Source: Atherix ibis (lineage: Eukaryota; Arthropoda; Insecta; Diptera; Athericidae). From it: a DNA stretch of 64,000 bases. The notes beneath the pieces are model-generated. The model saw nothing but the letters and a program-made list of their open reading frames with translations, searched no databases and was not told the origin of the DNA. Position numbers and translations under genes: made by a program. The DNA lies in contig OY282609.1 of NCBI GenBank assembly GCA_958298945.1, forward strand, positions 55,028,220 to 55,092,219, written 5' to 3'. This document shows positions 12,885 to 22,742 of this stretch, one piece after another (the first letter of the stretch is position 1; each line of letters starts with the position of its first letter).

Positions 12885-13440
12885 AGCGATGAAGTATACT
12901 TCGACATGGCTGGCTTTGTTAATAAACAGAATAGCGGCTATTGGGGCACTGACCCCCACCTGATACACCAAAGACCACTACACTCTCGTAGAGTAACTAT
13001 ATGGTGCGTCATTTGGGCCGATGGTATCATTGAGCCCATATTTCTTTGAGAATGCTGTAACAGTTACTGGTGACCGTTATCGGGACATGCTGGAAATCTT
13101 TCTTCTGTCCGAATTGAATCGCGTAGGCCTAGAGAACATGTGGTTTCAACAAGATGATGCCACATCATACACAGCTCGCGCTACGATGCAAATATAAGGA
13201 AAAAATTTTCCCATCCGAATAATGTCAAAAAGTAGGGATATCGACTGGCCCCAAGCGTCAGTTTCTTCAAGTAACCCCATACCCTCTTAATTTCTTCGTA
13301 TGGGTTTACTTGAAGAAACCAACAACCTCAATCCTCGAAACGAAATTGTTGAAATAACACCAGAAGTCAGCGAAAATGTTATAAAAAATATGCTTAAAAG
13401 AGCTCGCCCTTGCGCTGCGTTCAAAGAAGGGCATTTAACC
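12885..13440 (+). pseudogene. DD41D transposase relic, plus strand
   Basis: Reads as the family E transposase from SDEVYFDMAGFVNKQNSGYW (first Asp; codon SD at 12885-12890) through VTIWCVIWADGIIEP, a frame change, TVTGDRYRDMLEIF and NMWFQQDDATSYTARA (second Asp) to RDIDWPQAS. The block that should contain CDLTP is replaced by an inverted copy of the following 22 bases (13261-13282), after which PLNFFVWVYLKK resumes. The third Asp position is Asn. Several stops follow. It lies convergent to the relic just upstream, so two DD41D pieces face each other. Confidence 0.65.
13261..13319. repeat. Inverted repeat, 22-bp arms, 15-bp spacer
   Basis: The left arm 13261-13282 begins GTTTCTTCAAGTAACCCCAT and the right arm 13298-13319 is its reverse complement at 21 of 22 positions. 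The right arm is ordinary DD41D coding sequence (FVWVYLKK). The left arm sits where the CDLTP coding sequence should be, so the arms probably arose by copying the downstream sequence backwards. Confidence 0.85.
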
Positions 13441-13625
13441 AACATTATATTCCATACAAAATGCTAAGGACCATATAATCAATCAATTAAATATAAATTA
13501 TAAAATTGTATTTAATTTCAAAGTTATTAAAAAAAACTTCGACCTGAAACATAAAACACACGCCGGTATTTGCTCCTAAATTTATTCAAATAAAAATTTT
13601 ATTCATTTATAAAAGGTATAAGTTA

Positions 13626-14636
13626 CGAGGGTCATTCAATAAGTTCTTAGAAAATCCGAGAAATTGCGCTGTCAAAATTTCAGCTCGATCCATAGCGTAG
13701 GTCAATTTCTATCGTCGATTACAGTTAACGACATTTATTTGTGCATAACAATGGAAAAAAGCGAATTAGGGCTGTCATCAAACATCTCCATTTGAAAGGC
13801 TTAAGCCCGAAAGAAATCAAAGCCGAGTTGGATGAAGTTCATGGCACATCTGCACCTGTATTTGCGATGATTTACAATTGGGTGAATGAATTTTAACGTG
13901 GCCTTTCATCCACAAAAGATGAACATCGTTCAGGACGCCCAGTTACGGTGTCTACTCCTGAAATCATCGACAAAATCCACGATCTGATTTTGAACGATCG
14001 GCGAATTAAAGTACGCGAATTAGTTGAGGCCACGGGCATATCACAAGGTACAGTCGCTTCCATTTTGCATGAAAAATTGTCTGTGAAAAAAATTTCGGCA
14101 AGATGGGTGCCGCGTTTGCTCTCAGAGGAGAATAAGCGCAATCGTGCAGTGGACTCTGAGGCTATGTTGGCACTCTTTCATCGCAATCCTGCCGAATTTC
14201 TTCGTCGATATGTCACTGTGGACGAAACCTGGATACATTACTACACTCCAGAAACGAAGAGACAGTCATCACAGTAGATTTTCAAGGGTGAACGGGCTCC
14301 GAAGAAGGCAAAAACTGTGCCATCGGCCGGCAAGGTGATGGCCACGGTCTCTTGGGATTCGCAGGGTATCATTTTTATCGACTACTTGGAAAAAGGAAAA
14401 ACAATAAAAGGAGCGTATTACGCGTCGTTATTGCAACGGTTGAGTGAGGAAATCAAAGAGAAACGCCCCCATCTGAAGAAGAAAAAAATCCTCTTGCATC
14501 AGGACCATGCGCGTGTGCACACCTGCGCTGTTTCCATGGCTATAACTGTTTCCATGGCTAAATTTTTATTTTTTATTTTTTTTATTTTATGTTGAACGAC
14601 CCTCGTAATAATTATTGAATTATTGAACGACCCTCG
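13626..14636 (+). mobile_element. Family A mariner, defective copy with doubled right end
   Basis: The left end CGAGGGTCATTCAATAAGTT follows TA at 13624-13625. The right end TTGAACGACCCTCG occurs twice, ending at 14605 and at 14636, each followed by TAATAAT; the two are a 31-bp offset direct duplication. Relative to the intact copy at 19058, it lacks most of the 5' leader (deletion joined at GCT near 13671) and everything after the second catalytic Asp. Confidence 0.85.
13751..14560 (+). pseudogene. Family A mariner transposase, truncated and frameshifted
   Basis: Starts at ATG 13751 (MEKSEL) but is frameshifted within the first few codons; the correct frame resumes about 13948. The helix-turn-helix and the linker WVPRLLSEENKRNR are readable, as are VTVDETWIHYYTPE with the first Asp and LHQDHARVHTCAV with the second (normally QDN, here QDH). 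TAG at 14276-14278 replaces a Trp codon (SSQW in the sister copies). After CAVSMA the sequence repeats CTGTTTCCATGGCTA and runs into an AT tract, so the third Asp block is lost. Non-functional. Confidence 0.85.
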
Positions 14637-14638
14637 TA

Positions 14639-15839
14639 ATAATAATAAAATTTAAGTCAATATAGCAGTAAAGGAGATCATTATTTATAATCAAAATTAA
14701 ATTTGGATGTGTCCGCCATTTTGGTTATAATTTTGATTAAAAAAAAACACGAAATCAAAAGATCCCATTTATAAATTCTTTTGAACTGACCCAAAAATTG
14801 TAGTTTCTAAATAAAGATGGCAGAGCATAAACCCACAAGTCCATAAGAGACAGTATGATTGCCTATACACCTAATGATGGCAAAAAATAAATGCTAATGC
14901 GAAATAGAGGCGACAGAAATAAATGAAAGAGTAGACAAGCTAATGGCAGAGCATTTCCATAAATGTTTATTTGTCGGAATTTTTCAAGCCTAAAACCAGC
15001 TCGCTCATTATGAGTTGAACTGACCAAAGAGAAAATGTGCTTACGTCAGCCAAGTTAGTGAGCATAGCCAATCAAAATGGTTCCTAATGCAGCATTACTT
15101 CTTATTGATTTCTAAAATTAGAAAATGGCGTCGCAATATTGTTTTACATTTTGCTTTTGTTTTTTAAGATTATAAGAAGACTTTGAGGATAATAAATTGG
15201 CAACATATGCTATTGAATTATGAATAAATTATATTTTTAAAAGAAATATTGTTTTTGGCTAATTTTGGAGATGTTAAAAATATTATTTGACCATAGTGCA
15301 GTGCAATACTGCTGACACCTATACAAGAAAAAGGCGGACGTATTTTGTTATTCTAAACGATAGACGATCGTAATTTAGTGAATTCGTTTATTTACACGAA
15401 AATATTTTTATTGTGTAATAAAGCAATGAACTTAGACTTAACTGCTTATTAGGGAAGTGTTTTATTGTGTAACATGTCCCGCGCACCATCGAAAAGCAGC
15501 AGATCATGACTCGGAAAAAGAATTTGTTCGGAAAACCGAACAAAGGACAGCACAAACGATTTGGTTTCGGTAATTTCATCTCTTGTTTCACACCAAAGGA
15601 AAAAAACGAAAATGATCGTCCGTCAGGCAACAAAATGTATTAGAATAAGAAGGACAAGCCTTATAGAACGGTGATTCGTCACCTACACCGCACCACTCTA
15701 ACAATAGATATTAAAAACGAACCAGACACAATATAAGGTTTAAAGTCCCTGATGTCTCTTACGTTATTTAAAGAGCTATTTCCAGACCACTTCTACCTAT
15801 GTTTGTAGACCTGAATCCGTCTGCAAAATATAAAGAAAC
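14639..15839. other. Gene-free stretch; one short unrecognised open frame
   Basis: From 14780 to 15060 the sequence is less AT-rich and non-repetitive, with no coding frame. A 45-codon plus-strand frame starts at ATG 15506 (MTRKKNLFGKPNKGQHKRF) and ends at TAG 15641-15643. It is Lys/Asn/Phe-rich with a less AT-biased third position than its surroundings, but belongs to no family I recognise. It might be an exon, an ORF1 scrap of the LINE that follows, or chance. Confidence 0.35.
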
Positions 15840-16620
15840 TTTCAGCAGTGTCATCGAGTTGTTGATTTCATTTCATCTTCTTTAGTAAGAAAAGAGCACT
15901 ATCCCGGTGTATTTCTTGATATAAGTCAAGCTTTTGATAGAGTTCCTTACTCTGGAAACTCAAGATGATCCTTCCATCTACCTATTTCCTAGTCCTAAGA
16001 TCATTCATTTTCAACCGACATTTCCAAGTAGACGAATCCAACGAACTCTCCAATATTTTTTCGATATTAGCTGGTGTTCCAAAGGGAAGTTAACTTGGGC
16101 CCATCCTCTACATTTATACATCTGATATGCCAATTTGTTCCAATATCTTTTGTGCTACATACAGCGAGGATATGGCCTCATTTAGTCCCATGTAACTTCA
16201 TGGCAACGACATACAACAACACACACCGAAGATCGGTACCTAAGACTGAACTTAGGCAAACGCTTGACATAGAACCCATTTTCAGACTTAAGAGACAACA
16301 ACTAAAAAGACGATACCTACAACTACTTCGACTTCTAGACAAACGTTTTAAGCTTACAACAGACAACAAAGTACTTTTATGCAATGCCTAACTGAAACCC
16401 ATATGGACTTACGGACAAGAGCTCTGCAGTCCTACTAAGCCTTCTAATTCCTGTCGAATCCAATCCCCCGAGACATAAAAGGCAGTGTCGTAAAATTGTC
16501 GACACTCCCTTTTTTTTTGTCTCGCAATACTGTTATTCATCGTAATCTTGAAGCCCCATTTGTTTTTGATATGGCTGTGTCACGTTATAAAAAATTCCAT
16601 TCCTGTATTTTATAAGGAAT
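15840..16620 (+). pseudogene. Jockey-like LINE reverse transcriptase relic
   Basis: Across several frames the non-LTR reverse transcriptase reads as RVVDFISSSLVRKEHYPGVF then LDISQAFDRV (the first catalytic Asp block, about 15910-15944); near 16070 as LAGVPKGS followed by GPILYIYTSDMP (the GVPQGS motif); near 16325 as LLDKRFKLTTDNKVLLCNA; then LKPIWTYG, as in Jockey-clade polyproteins. Near 16540 NTVIHRNLEAPFVFDMAVSR matches the Jockey C-terminal end. The YADD block is not readable. Stops and frameshifts are dense, so it is an old 5'-truncated insertion. The endonuclease and ORF1 are absent. Confidence 0.75.
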
Positions 16621-18563
16621 CAAATTCTTGATCAAGAACTATCCTCCACTTCATTTGATCGGTATCCAAAATAAAACATCATACAATATTTATAAGAGCC
16701 ACTTACAAATTTGTTCAATTTAAAAAAAATATCATCAACATTCAGCCTACAGAAAATTTGTTTATAATACATTATTTTTTAAAATAAAATAAATAAAAAA
16801 ATATATAATGTTTAGAGATCTTGAGAAATACACGTATATACTTACATATTTAAAAATGTCCAATTATTAATTAAAAGGAACCCAAGTAGTACTCAGAGAT
16901 GACTATTTATTTTTGTACAATAAATTTTGTAAAAAATTAATAATCTCGCTCATTTTAACAAAAATTTTCATTTCCTTAAAAATAAATTAAAGAAAAACAA
17001 CCTTTTCACTCGATTATTGAATTATTAGCAAATATCGTGTGAATTTCTTGCGAAATATCATCGATTTTGCAAAATATTTTATAAAAGAGTTTTATGTATT
17101 GTAAATTTTGATAGTAAATAAATTTCTCGACCCAATTCGGATATTTCGAAACGTTCTATGTTTTCACAAAAGAAATTAATCGGAAAAACAAAAATATTTT
17201 TATGAAAGTTTTTTTATAAATAATTACCAAGCAAGACGAAAATACTATATAGAAATTCTAGTATTTACTTTGGAAGGAATAATATACGCTACCCATTAAA
17301 AAAATAACAATTTAAAGGGGCAACAATTACGATCCAACAAACCCAAAATTGACAAAAGCTGGAAAAATGTAAATTAACAATCAAATCCTCTGGGAAAATT
17401 CGTCCTCCTCCCTTGACAGAATTAAAATTTGCAGAATATATGTCCATGATTTATGGCTCTTCTTACCTGTAAATATACAAAATAAAAAATAAATCATTAG
17501 TAAATAGTGAAAAAAATTACAAAAATGGAAATTGTTGTTTTTTAATTTCCCTTTCTATCTACACATACAGTATCCAATCACAATCAAAACAAACCGATTT
17601 CAAAAGTGTGTAGTAAAAAATTGAGAAGACAAAGAGTACACAAAATGGTTGACATTCTTATTGTCATAGGAGCATATAATAGAGAGAGAAATAGCCATAA
17701 GCACTCTCCATTTTAACTTCTCTAGCGAAATTCAATATGAAGGCTTGAGCTAAAAAGAGAGAATACATTAGCCGACTGTGAGTGTTTAGTGTACTTAGCA
17801 CAGAACTAGCGAAGGAAAGAGCGTAAAGCGACAGCGTATTTTTCATGCAAGTTATAAAAATTCCGATGCCATTATTGGTTTATACGTCAATCAGTTAATT
17901 TTATATAAAAAATATTTCTGCCATTTTCTTTAATATGCCTTATAATAATACTCGTAAATACAATAACAAAAATCAATTAATCTGAAAATACAGCATGTAC
18001 GCATATGCAATTGTGTATTGTACTCAATTAATGAAAATACAAAAAAAAATTTAAAATATAATTAATTTGGAAAAACACCATCTAAATTTTTTTTTAAAAA
18101 ACCGCAAATTTTGCAAAATTCCTAGCAATTTTCGAAAATAAACTAATGAAAATAAATTTTCTTCTAATTTTCAAGCAATTATAAGTTACATCATTCTACG
18201 GCATCACACGCTGAACATAACCAAACAAAACATTTTTTTTTAATTTACAGTAAATAATAATCAAGAAGATCAAAAATTTTGTAAAGATTTCAATTCATTT
18301 TTATTAGAAGATCATTTTTGTACAGAAAATAATATTAAAGTTGCAGAAAATTTTTGGAGATTCTGATTAATAAATGCACTTTTAAAAAATGCATACAACA
18401 CTCGCTGGAACATTGTACAAACTGAAAAGAAAGATCTAACAATATGTTGTGGTGAGTAAAGAGTGCAGTGTGGTGATGTTTGGTTGCAGCGAATTCAATA
18501 AAAATGCAAGAGTGCCTATGCGATTACACCACAAATGAGAAGAGAGTTGTTGGAATGTAGTTT
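16621..18563. other. AT-rich stretch; possible recursive-splice-like site
   Basis: No protein trace recognised. On the minus strand at 17461-17500 a T-rich tract runs into TATATTTACAG directly followed by GTAAGAAGAG, so a 3' splice acceptor is joined to a 5' donor. This pattern is known from recursive (ratchet) sites in very long insect introns, but it can occur by chance. The 60-codon minus-strand frame near 17664-17846 has no motif. Confidence 0.35.
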
Positions 18564-19057
18564 TTCTAAGTCAGTGATTCCCAAAGTAGTATATATCGAC
18601 CCCCAGGGGTCTATGACAAACTGCAAGGGGTGTACGTCAGCGAAACAAAAATTTGGGGTCCATGCAATGAAAATGGGGGTCCACGATAGTGGATCTCAAC
18701 ATACACTGATAGTACCTATTTACTTACATTATACTAATTATCTTATAATATAAAGACATATACATTATTTATAAAAGTACCTATGAAGTCAAAAATTTAT
18801 TATATATGTTTATAAAATTGTGTAAGTTGTAGTAGGATGTAGGCATTCGCTCTGTGGTCGCAATACATTTTGAACTTGTAAAAACCTGCGCATAATAGGC
18901 ATTTTCCGTTGGACCAATTTTGCTACTAGTCGGTAGCTGCTAGTAGATGACCAAAGGAAAGCCAAATTCTAAACACTAGTAGAAACATAACCTCAAAATA
19001 GTCAGCAACAATACTGAGTTACTCACACATAAACAATAAAAACTGAGTTTATTCATA

Positions 19058-20346
19058 CGAGGGTCGTTCAATAAGTCCTTAGAAAATCCAACAAATTGCG
19101 CTCGTAGTGTCGGTAAAGATTATTTTTTTAAGTAGCATTATCGACAGGAAAGCTGTCAAAATTTCAGCTCGATCCATAGCGTAGGTCAATTTCTATCGTC
19201 GATTAAAGTTAACGACATTTATTTGTACATAACAATGGAAAAAAGCGAGTTTAGGGCTGTCATCAAATATCTCCATTTGAAAGGCTTAAGCCCGAAAGAA
19301 ATCAAAGCCGAGTTGGATGCAGTTCATGGCACATCTGCACCTGTGTTTGCGATGGTTTACAATTGGGTGAATGAATTTAAACGTGGCCGTTCATCCACAA
19401 AAGATGAACATCGTTCAGGACGCCCAGTTGAGGTGGCTACTCCTGAAATCATCGACAAAATCCACGATCTGATTTTGAACGATCGGCGAATTAAAGTGCA
19501 CGAATTAGTTGAGGCCACGAGCATATCACAAGGTACAGTCGCTTCAATTTTGCATGAAAAATTGTCTGTGAAAAAAACTTCGGCAGGATGGGTGCCGCGT
19601 TTGCTCTCAGAGGAGAATAAGCGCAATCGTGTAGTGGACTCTGAGGCTATGTTGGCACTCTTTCATCGCAATCCTGCCGAATTCCTTCGTCGATATGTCA
19701 CTGTGGACGAAACCTGGATATACTACTACACTCCAGAAATGAAGAGACAGTCATCACAGTGGATTTTCAATGGTGAACGGGCTCCGAAGAAGGAAAAAAC
19801 TGTGCCATCGGCCGGCAAGGTGATGGCCACGGTCTTTTGGGATTCGCAGGGCATCATTTTTATCGACTACTTGGAAAAAGGAAAAACAATAACAGGAGCG
19901 TATTACGTGTCGTTATTGCATCGGTTGAGCGAGGAAATCAAAGAGAAACGCCCCCATTTGAAGAAGAAAAAAATCCTCTTGCATCAGGACAATGCGCGTG
20001 TGCACAGCTGCGCTGTTTCCATGGACAAAATTGTGGAATTGAGAATGGAATTGTTGCAGCATCCCGCTTATTCACCAGATTTGGCCCCGAGTGACTATTT
20101 TCTTTTCCCCAATCTGAAGAAATGGCTTGGCCGACGACGGTTCACTTCCAACGAGGACGTCATTGCTCAAACGGATGAGTATTTGGCAGAACTTCCGAAA
20201 TCCTATTTTTTGGACGGGATAAAAATTTTGGAAAAACGGTTGGAAAAGTGTATAGAGCTAAAAGGAGATTATGTTGAAAAATAAAATTTTTTTTTTAAAA
20301 ACAGTTTTTATCCATCATTTTCTAAGGACTTATTGAACGACGCTCG
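19058..20346 (+). mobile_element. Family A mariner, complete copy
   Basis: A 1,289-bp element between TA at 19056-19057 and TA at 20347-20348. The inverted ends, about 26 bp, begin CGAGGGTCGTTCAATAAGTC on the left and CGAGCGTCGTTCAATAAGTC on the right (reverse complement), with one mismatch. The transposase frame inside is complete. The element lies inside the hAT transposon, so it inserted after the hAT. Structurally it is the best candidate in the window for an autonomous element. Confidence 0.95.
19235..20284 (+). CDS. Mariner transposase, family A, intact (349 aa)
   Basis: DD34D mariner transposase; it would bind the element's terminal repeats and cut and paste it into TA sites. I chose ATG 19235 (MEKSEF), because the frame upstream of it has no in-frame ATG and 349 residues fits the usual 345-350. 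In this numbering, about residues 1-110 form the paired helix-turn-helix DNA-binding region with a GRPVEV hinge; the linker WVPRLLSEENKRNR lies near 119-132. The catalytic Asp residues are D158 (VTVDETW), D252 (LHQDNARVH) and D287 (SPDLAPSDYFLF), with 34 residues between the last two. The C-terminal part ends KGDYVEK before TAA. No stop or frameshift was seen. It resembles the irritans/vertumnana side of the mariner tree more than Mos1; no tree was built. Closest relative here: 30869-31990. Confidence 0.92.
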   Translation: MEKSEFRAVIKYLHLKGLSPKEIKAELDAVHGTSAPVFAMVYNWVNEFKRGRSSTKDEHRSGRPVEVATPEIIDKIHDLILNDRRIKVHELVEATSISQGTVASILHEKLSVKKTSAGWVPRLLSEENKRNRVVDSEAMLALFHRNPAEFLRRYVTVDETWIYYYTPEMKRQSSQWIFNGERAPKKEKTVPSAGKVMATVFWDSQGIIFIDYLEKGKTITGAYYVSLLHRLSEEIKEKRPHLKKKKILLHQDNARVHSCAVSMDKIVELRMELLQHPAYSPDLAPSDYFLFPNLKKWLGRRRFTSNEDVIAQTDEYLAELPKSYFLDGIKILEKRLEKCIELKGDYVEK

Positions 20347-20348
20347 TA

Positions 20349-21190
20349 GATTGTATGAATCTCTTCAATTAGTCATTGATGCAGTATTTGCGCAGTTGGG
20401 TGAAGAAAATGACGAACACTTTCATCAATTACTCCGTCACACTGAAGTACGCTGGCTGTCGAAAGGCTTATGTTTGACAAGATTTTTTGCACTTTTTGAG
20501 ACTATTTTAGAATTTCTGGATACTAAAGATAAAATTTTAAAAGATAATTTAATAAAGTGGAAAACAGATATCGCCTATTTAACAGATTTTTTTACAAAAT
20601 TTAATATGGTTAATTTTATTAAAACAAAGTACATCTTATCAGCGTTTCTTGCCAGAGTTAAACTAATGAAGCAAAATATTGGACGGGGTGAATTTTCCCA
20701 GTTCCCAGATTTATCACAGACAAACTGCCAGGAAGACGACGTTTCAATCTACGTTCAACATTTAAATGCCCTATAATCAGATTTTGAAACTAGGTTTAAG
20801 GATGTTTTGACTATGGTAATACTACCGTGGATAATTAACCCATATGGTGACATAGAAGAAACAAATGTCATAATACAAGAGGAACTGACTGAAATAAGTA
20901 CAAATGAAGAACTTAAGGTTCAGTTTAAGCACGGATATCAGCACTTTTGGCTGCAAAAAAACATACCCGTTACTTATCCCGTATTATAGAATATAGCGAG
21001 GAAATTTTTAATTTCCTTTCCATCGTCATACCTAGTGGAAAGGGGGTTCAGCGCTGTTACCAATCTCCTAACGAAAAAAAGAAACAGACTGGACATCATT
21101 AGCCGAGGAGATTTAAGATTAAACCTTACAAAATTGACGCCAAATGTTGATAATTTATTATCAAAGCATCAGGTTCATCCTTCCCACTAA
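20349..21190 (+). pseudogene. hAT transposase C-terminal half, two in-frame stops
   Basis: One continuous frame from the mariner insertion to TAA 21188-21190. It reads LLRHTEVRWLSKGLCLTRFF and ETILEFLD, typical of the hAT RNase H-like domain in ZBED/SCAND3-type transposases. Near the end FPSSYLVERGFSAVTNLLTK and KRNRLDIISRGDLRLNL form the hAT dimerisation domain. TAA at 20774-20776 and TAG at 20987-20989 interrupt it, and the N-terminal half is missing upstream. Few lesions otherwise, so it is not very old. The mariner at 19058-20346 abuts its 5' side and a second mariner lies 145 bp downstream. Confidence 0.88.
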
Positions 21191-21335
21191 AAATATTTAC
21201 TTATTGCTTTATTTTATGTTACGTTTTTTTTATATAACAGATAAAAAATTTTATTTTGAGTAGTTTTAATTTAAATTCAATTAATAAATGTATAAAACTT
21301 AACATGTGTTTTTACTTTAAGTTTTTAAGACTATA

Positions 21336-22619
21336 CGAGGGTTATTCAACAAGTACTTAGCCTCACCGCCCGATAGAACTGCTGTTACAAAAGAAATTTA
21401 CCATCGTGCAGTACATTTCTTTAGTAGCCTACTGTCAAAGTTTCAGTCGATTCCCTTGATTAGTTTTGTTTTGAGAGCCTTTGAAGGCGAGCGTGTCGGT
21501 CGGTTGCACAAAAATGGAAAAAGAACAATATCGTTCGATGATTAGATTCTTGTTTTTGGAAGGGAAAACGCGCAGCGAAATCAAAGATCGCTTGGATGCT
21601 GTGTATGGTGACTCTTCTCCTTCGATGGCGACCGTCAAGAATTGGTTCAACGAGTTTGTTCGTGGCCGCACGTCGGTTTTTGATGAGCCACGCCCAGGTG
21701 CCCCGAAAACGGCTGCTACGGAGGAAAACGTTAAAAAAGTCCACGATCTCGTGTTGGCAGATCGTCGATTGAAGGTTCACGAGATAGCTGAGACTGTGGG
21801 CATCGAACGGTGCATCATATTCTACACAAAGAACTGGGCATGAGAAAGCTGTCGGCGCGATGGGTGCCGCGTTTGCTCACACCGGAAAACAAGCGCAACC
21901 GTGAGACCACATCGGCGACGTATTTGGCGCTGTTTCAGCGCAATCCAGCGGAGTTCTTGCGTCCTTTCGTGACCGTCGACGAAACATGGATTCACTGGTA
22001 CACACCAGAGACCAAGGAACAGTCGAAACAGTGGACTTCACCCGGAGAACGTGCTCCGAAGAAGGCGAAGACTGTTTGATCGGCCGGAAAGGTGATGGCC
22101 ACCGTTTTCTGGGATTCACAAGGTGTGATCCACATCGATTACCTCGAGAAGGGTAAAACAATTACGGGGCGCTACTATGCTGACTTATTGGGCCGATTTG
22201 ACCTCGAATTGAAGAAAAAGCGGCCCCGCTTTGCGAAGAAAGAAGTGCTGTTCCACCACGACAACGCGCCGGCTCACACCTCCGCCGTCGCCATGGCCAA
22301 ATTGGTCGAATTGCGCTACGAATTGCTACCCCATCCACCGTACCCTCCAGATTTGCCCCCCTGTGACTACTTTTTGTTCCCAAACCTGAAAAAATCACTC
22401 GCCGGGAATAGATTTGGGTCGAATGAGGAGGTCATCGTCGCCACGGAGGCCTATTTTGCTTCCCTCGAGAAAATGTATTTTTTGGACGGGTTAAAAAAGT
22501 TAGAGCATCGCTGGGCCAAGTGTATCGAGCTTGAAAGAGATATTGTGGAAAATAAATTGCCACCTTTCCAAAATTTTCGTTTTTCTTTTGTAGGCTAAGT
22601 ACTTGTTGAATGACCCTCG
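21336..22619 (+). mobile_element. Family B mariner nested in the hAT
   Basis: A 1,284-bp element between TA 21334-21335 and TA 22620-22621. The left end begins CGAGGGTTATTCAACAAGTA and the right end, reversed, CGAGGGTCATTCAACAAGTA, with one mismatch in about 27 bp. It encodes a broken transposase (next entry) and lies in the 3' non-coding part of the hAT. Confidence 0.95.
21514..22598 (+). pseudogene. Family B mariner transposase with frameshift and TGA
   Basis: ATG 21514 (MEKEQYRSMIRFLFLEGK). The helix-turn-helix region is followed by a 7-bp deletion near 21804 that shifts the frame; the copy at 43483 keeps the lost bases. The reading resumes as HHILHKELGMRKLSARWVP with VTVDETWIHWYTPE (first Asp), TGA at 22077-22079 where the copy at 24643 has CGA (Arg), then VLFHHDNAPAHTSAVAMAKL (second Asp) and PPYPPDLPPCDYFLF (third Asp, 34 residues later). 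The substitutions PPD and LPP in the otherwise conserved YSPDLAP motif are unusual. The reading continues past the usual YVKK end to KLPPFQN and FVG. Not functional in cis. Confidence 0.9.
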
Positions 22620-22742
22620 TACTTCACTACAGTTAGAAATTTATAAAAAATCAATAGCAGGTAAGTAGTGGGTCTACCAAAAACCAAAGAAGATGGCAAG
22701 GGGTCTACGACACAAAAAAGTTTGGGAACCTCTGTTCTAAGT

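Larger units (their letters stand above)
18572..22734 (+). mobile_element. hAT transposon with two nested mariners
   Basis: The left end CAGTGATTCCCAAAGTAGT and the right end (reverse complement CAGAGGTTCCCAAACTTTTT) are imperfect inverted repeats of hAT type. They are flanked by a perfect 8-bp direct repeat TTCTAAGT (18564-18571 and 22735-22742), the expected hAT target duplication. Subterminal sequences GGGGTCTATGACA and GGGGTCTACGACA recur near the two ends. The interior holds the C-terminal half of a hAT transposase (20349-21190). A family A mariner (19058-20346) and a family B mariner (21336-22619) are inserted at TA sites. Without them the hAT is about 1.6 kb, so its N-terminal half, including any BED zinc finger, was deleted. 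Confidence 0.9.

Noticed and set aside
19357..19626. Minus-strand 89-codon frame inside the intact family A transposase, recurring in the other family A copies
   Set aside because: It is the antisense of the conserved helix-turn-helix coding region, so its conservation follows from the sense gene.
20333..20776. A 147-codon frame beginning in the mariner terminal repeat
   Set aside because: The first codons are the mariner end; the real content is the hAT transposase beginning at 20349, so no fusion protein is proposed.
21877..22398. Minus-strand frames of 94 and 78 codons, repeated in each family B copy
   Set aside because: Antisense shadows of the family B transposase; their recurrence only reflects the transposon.
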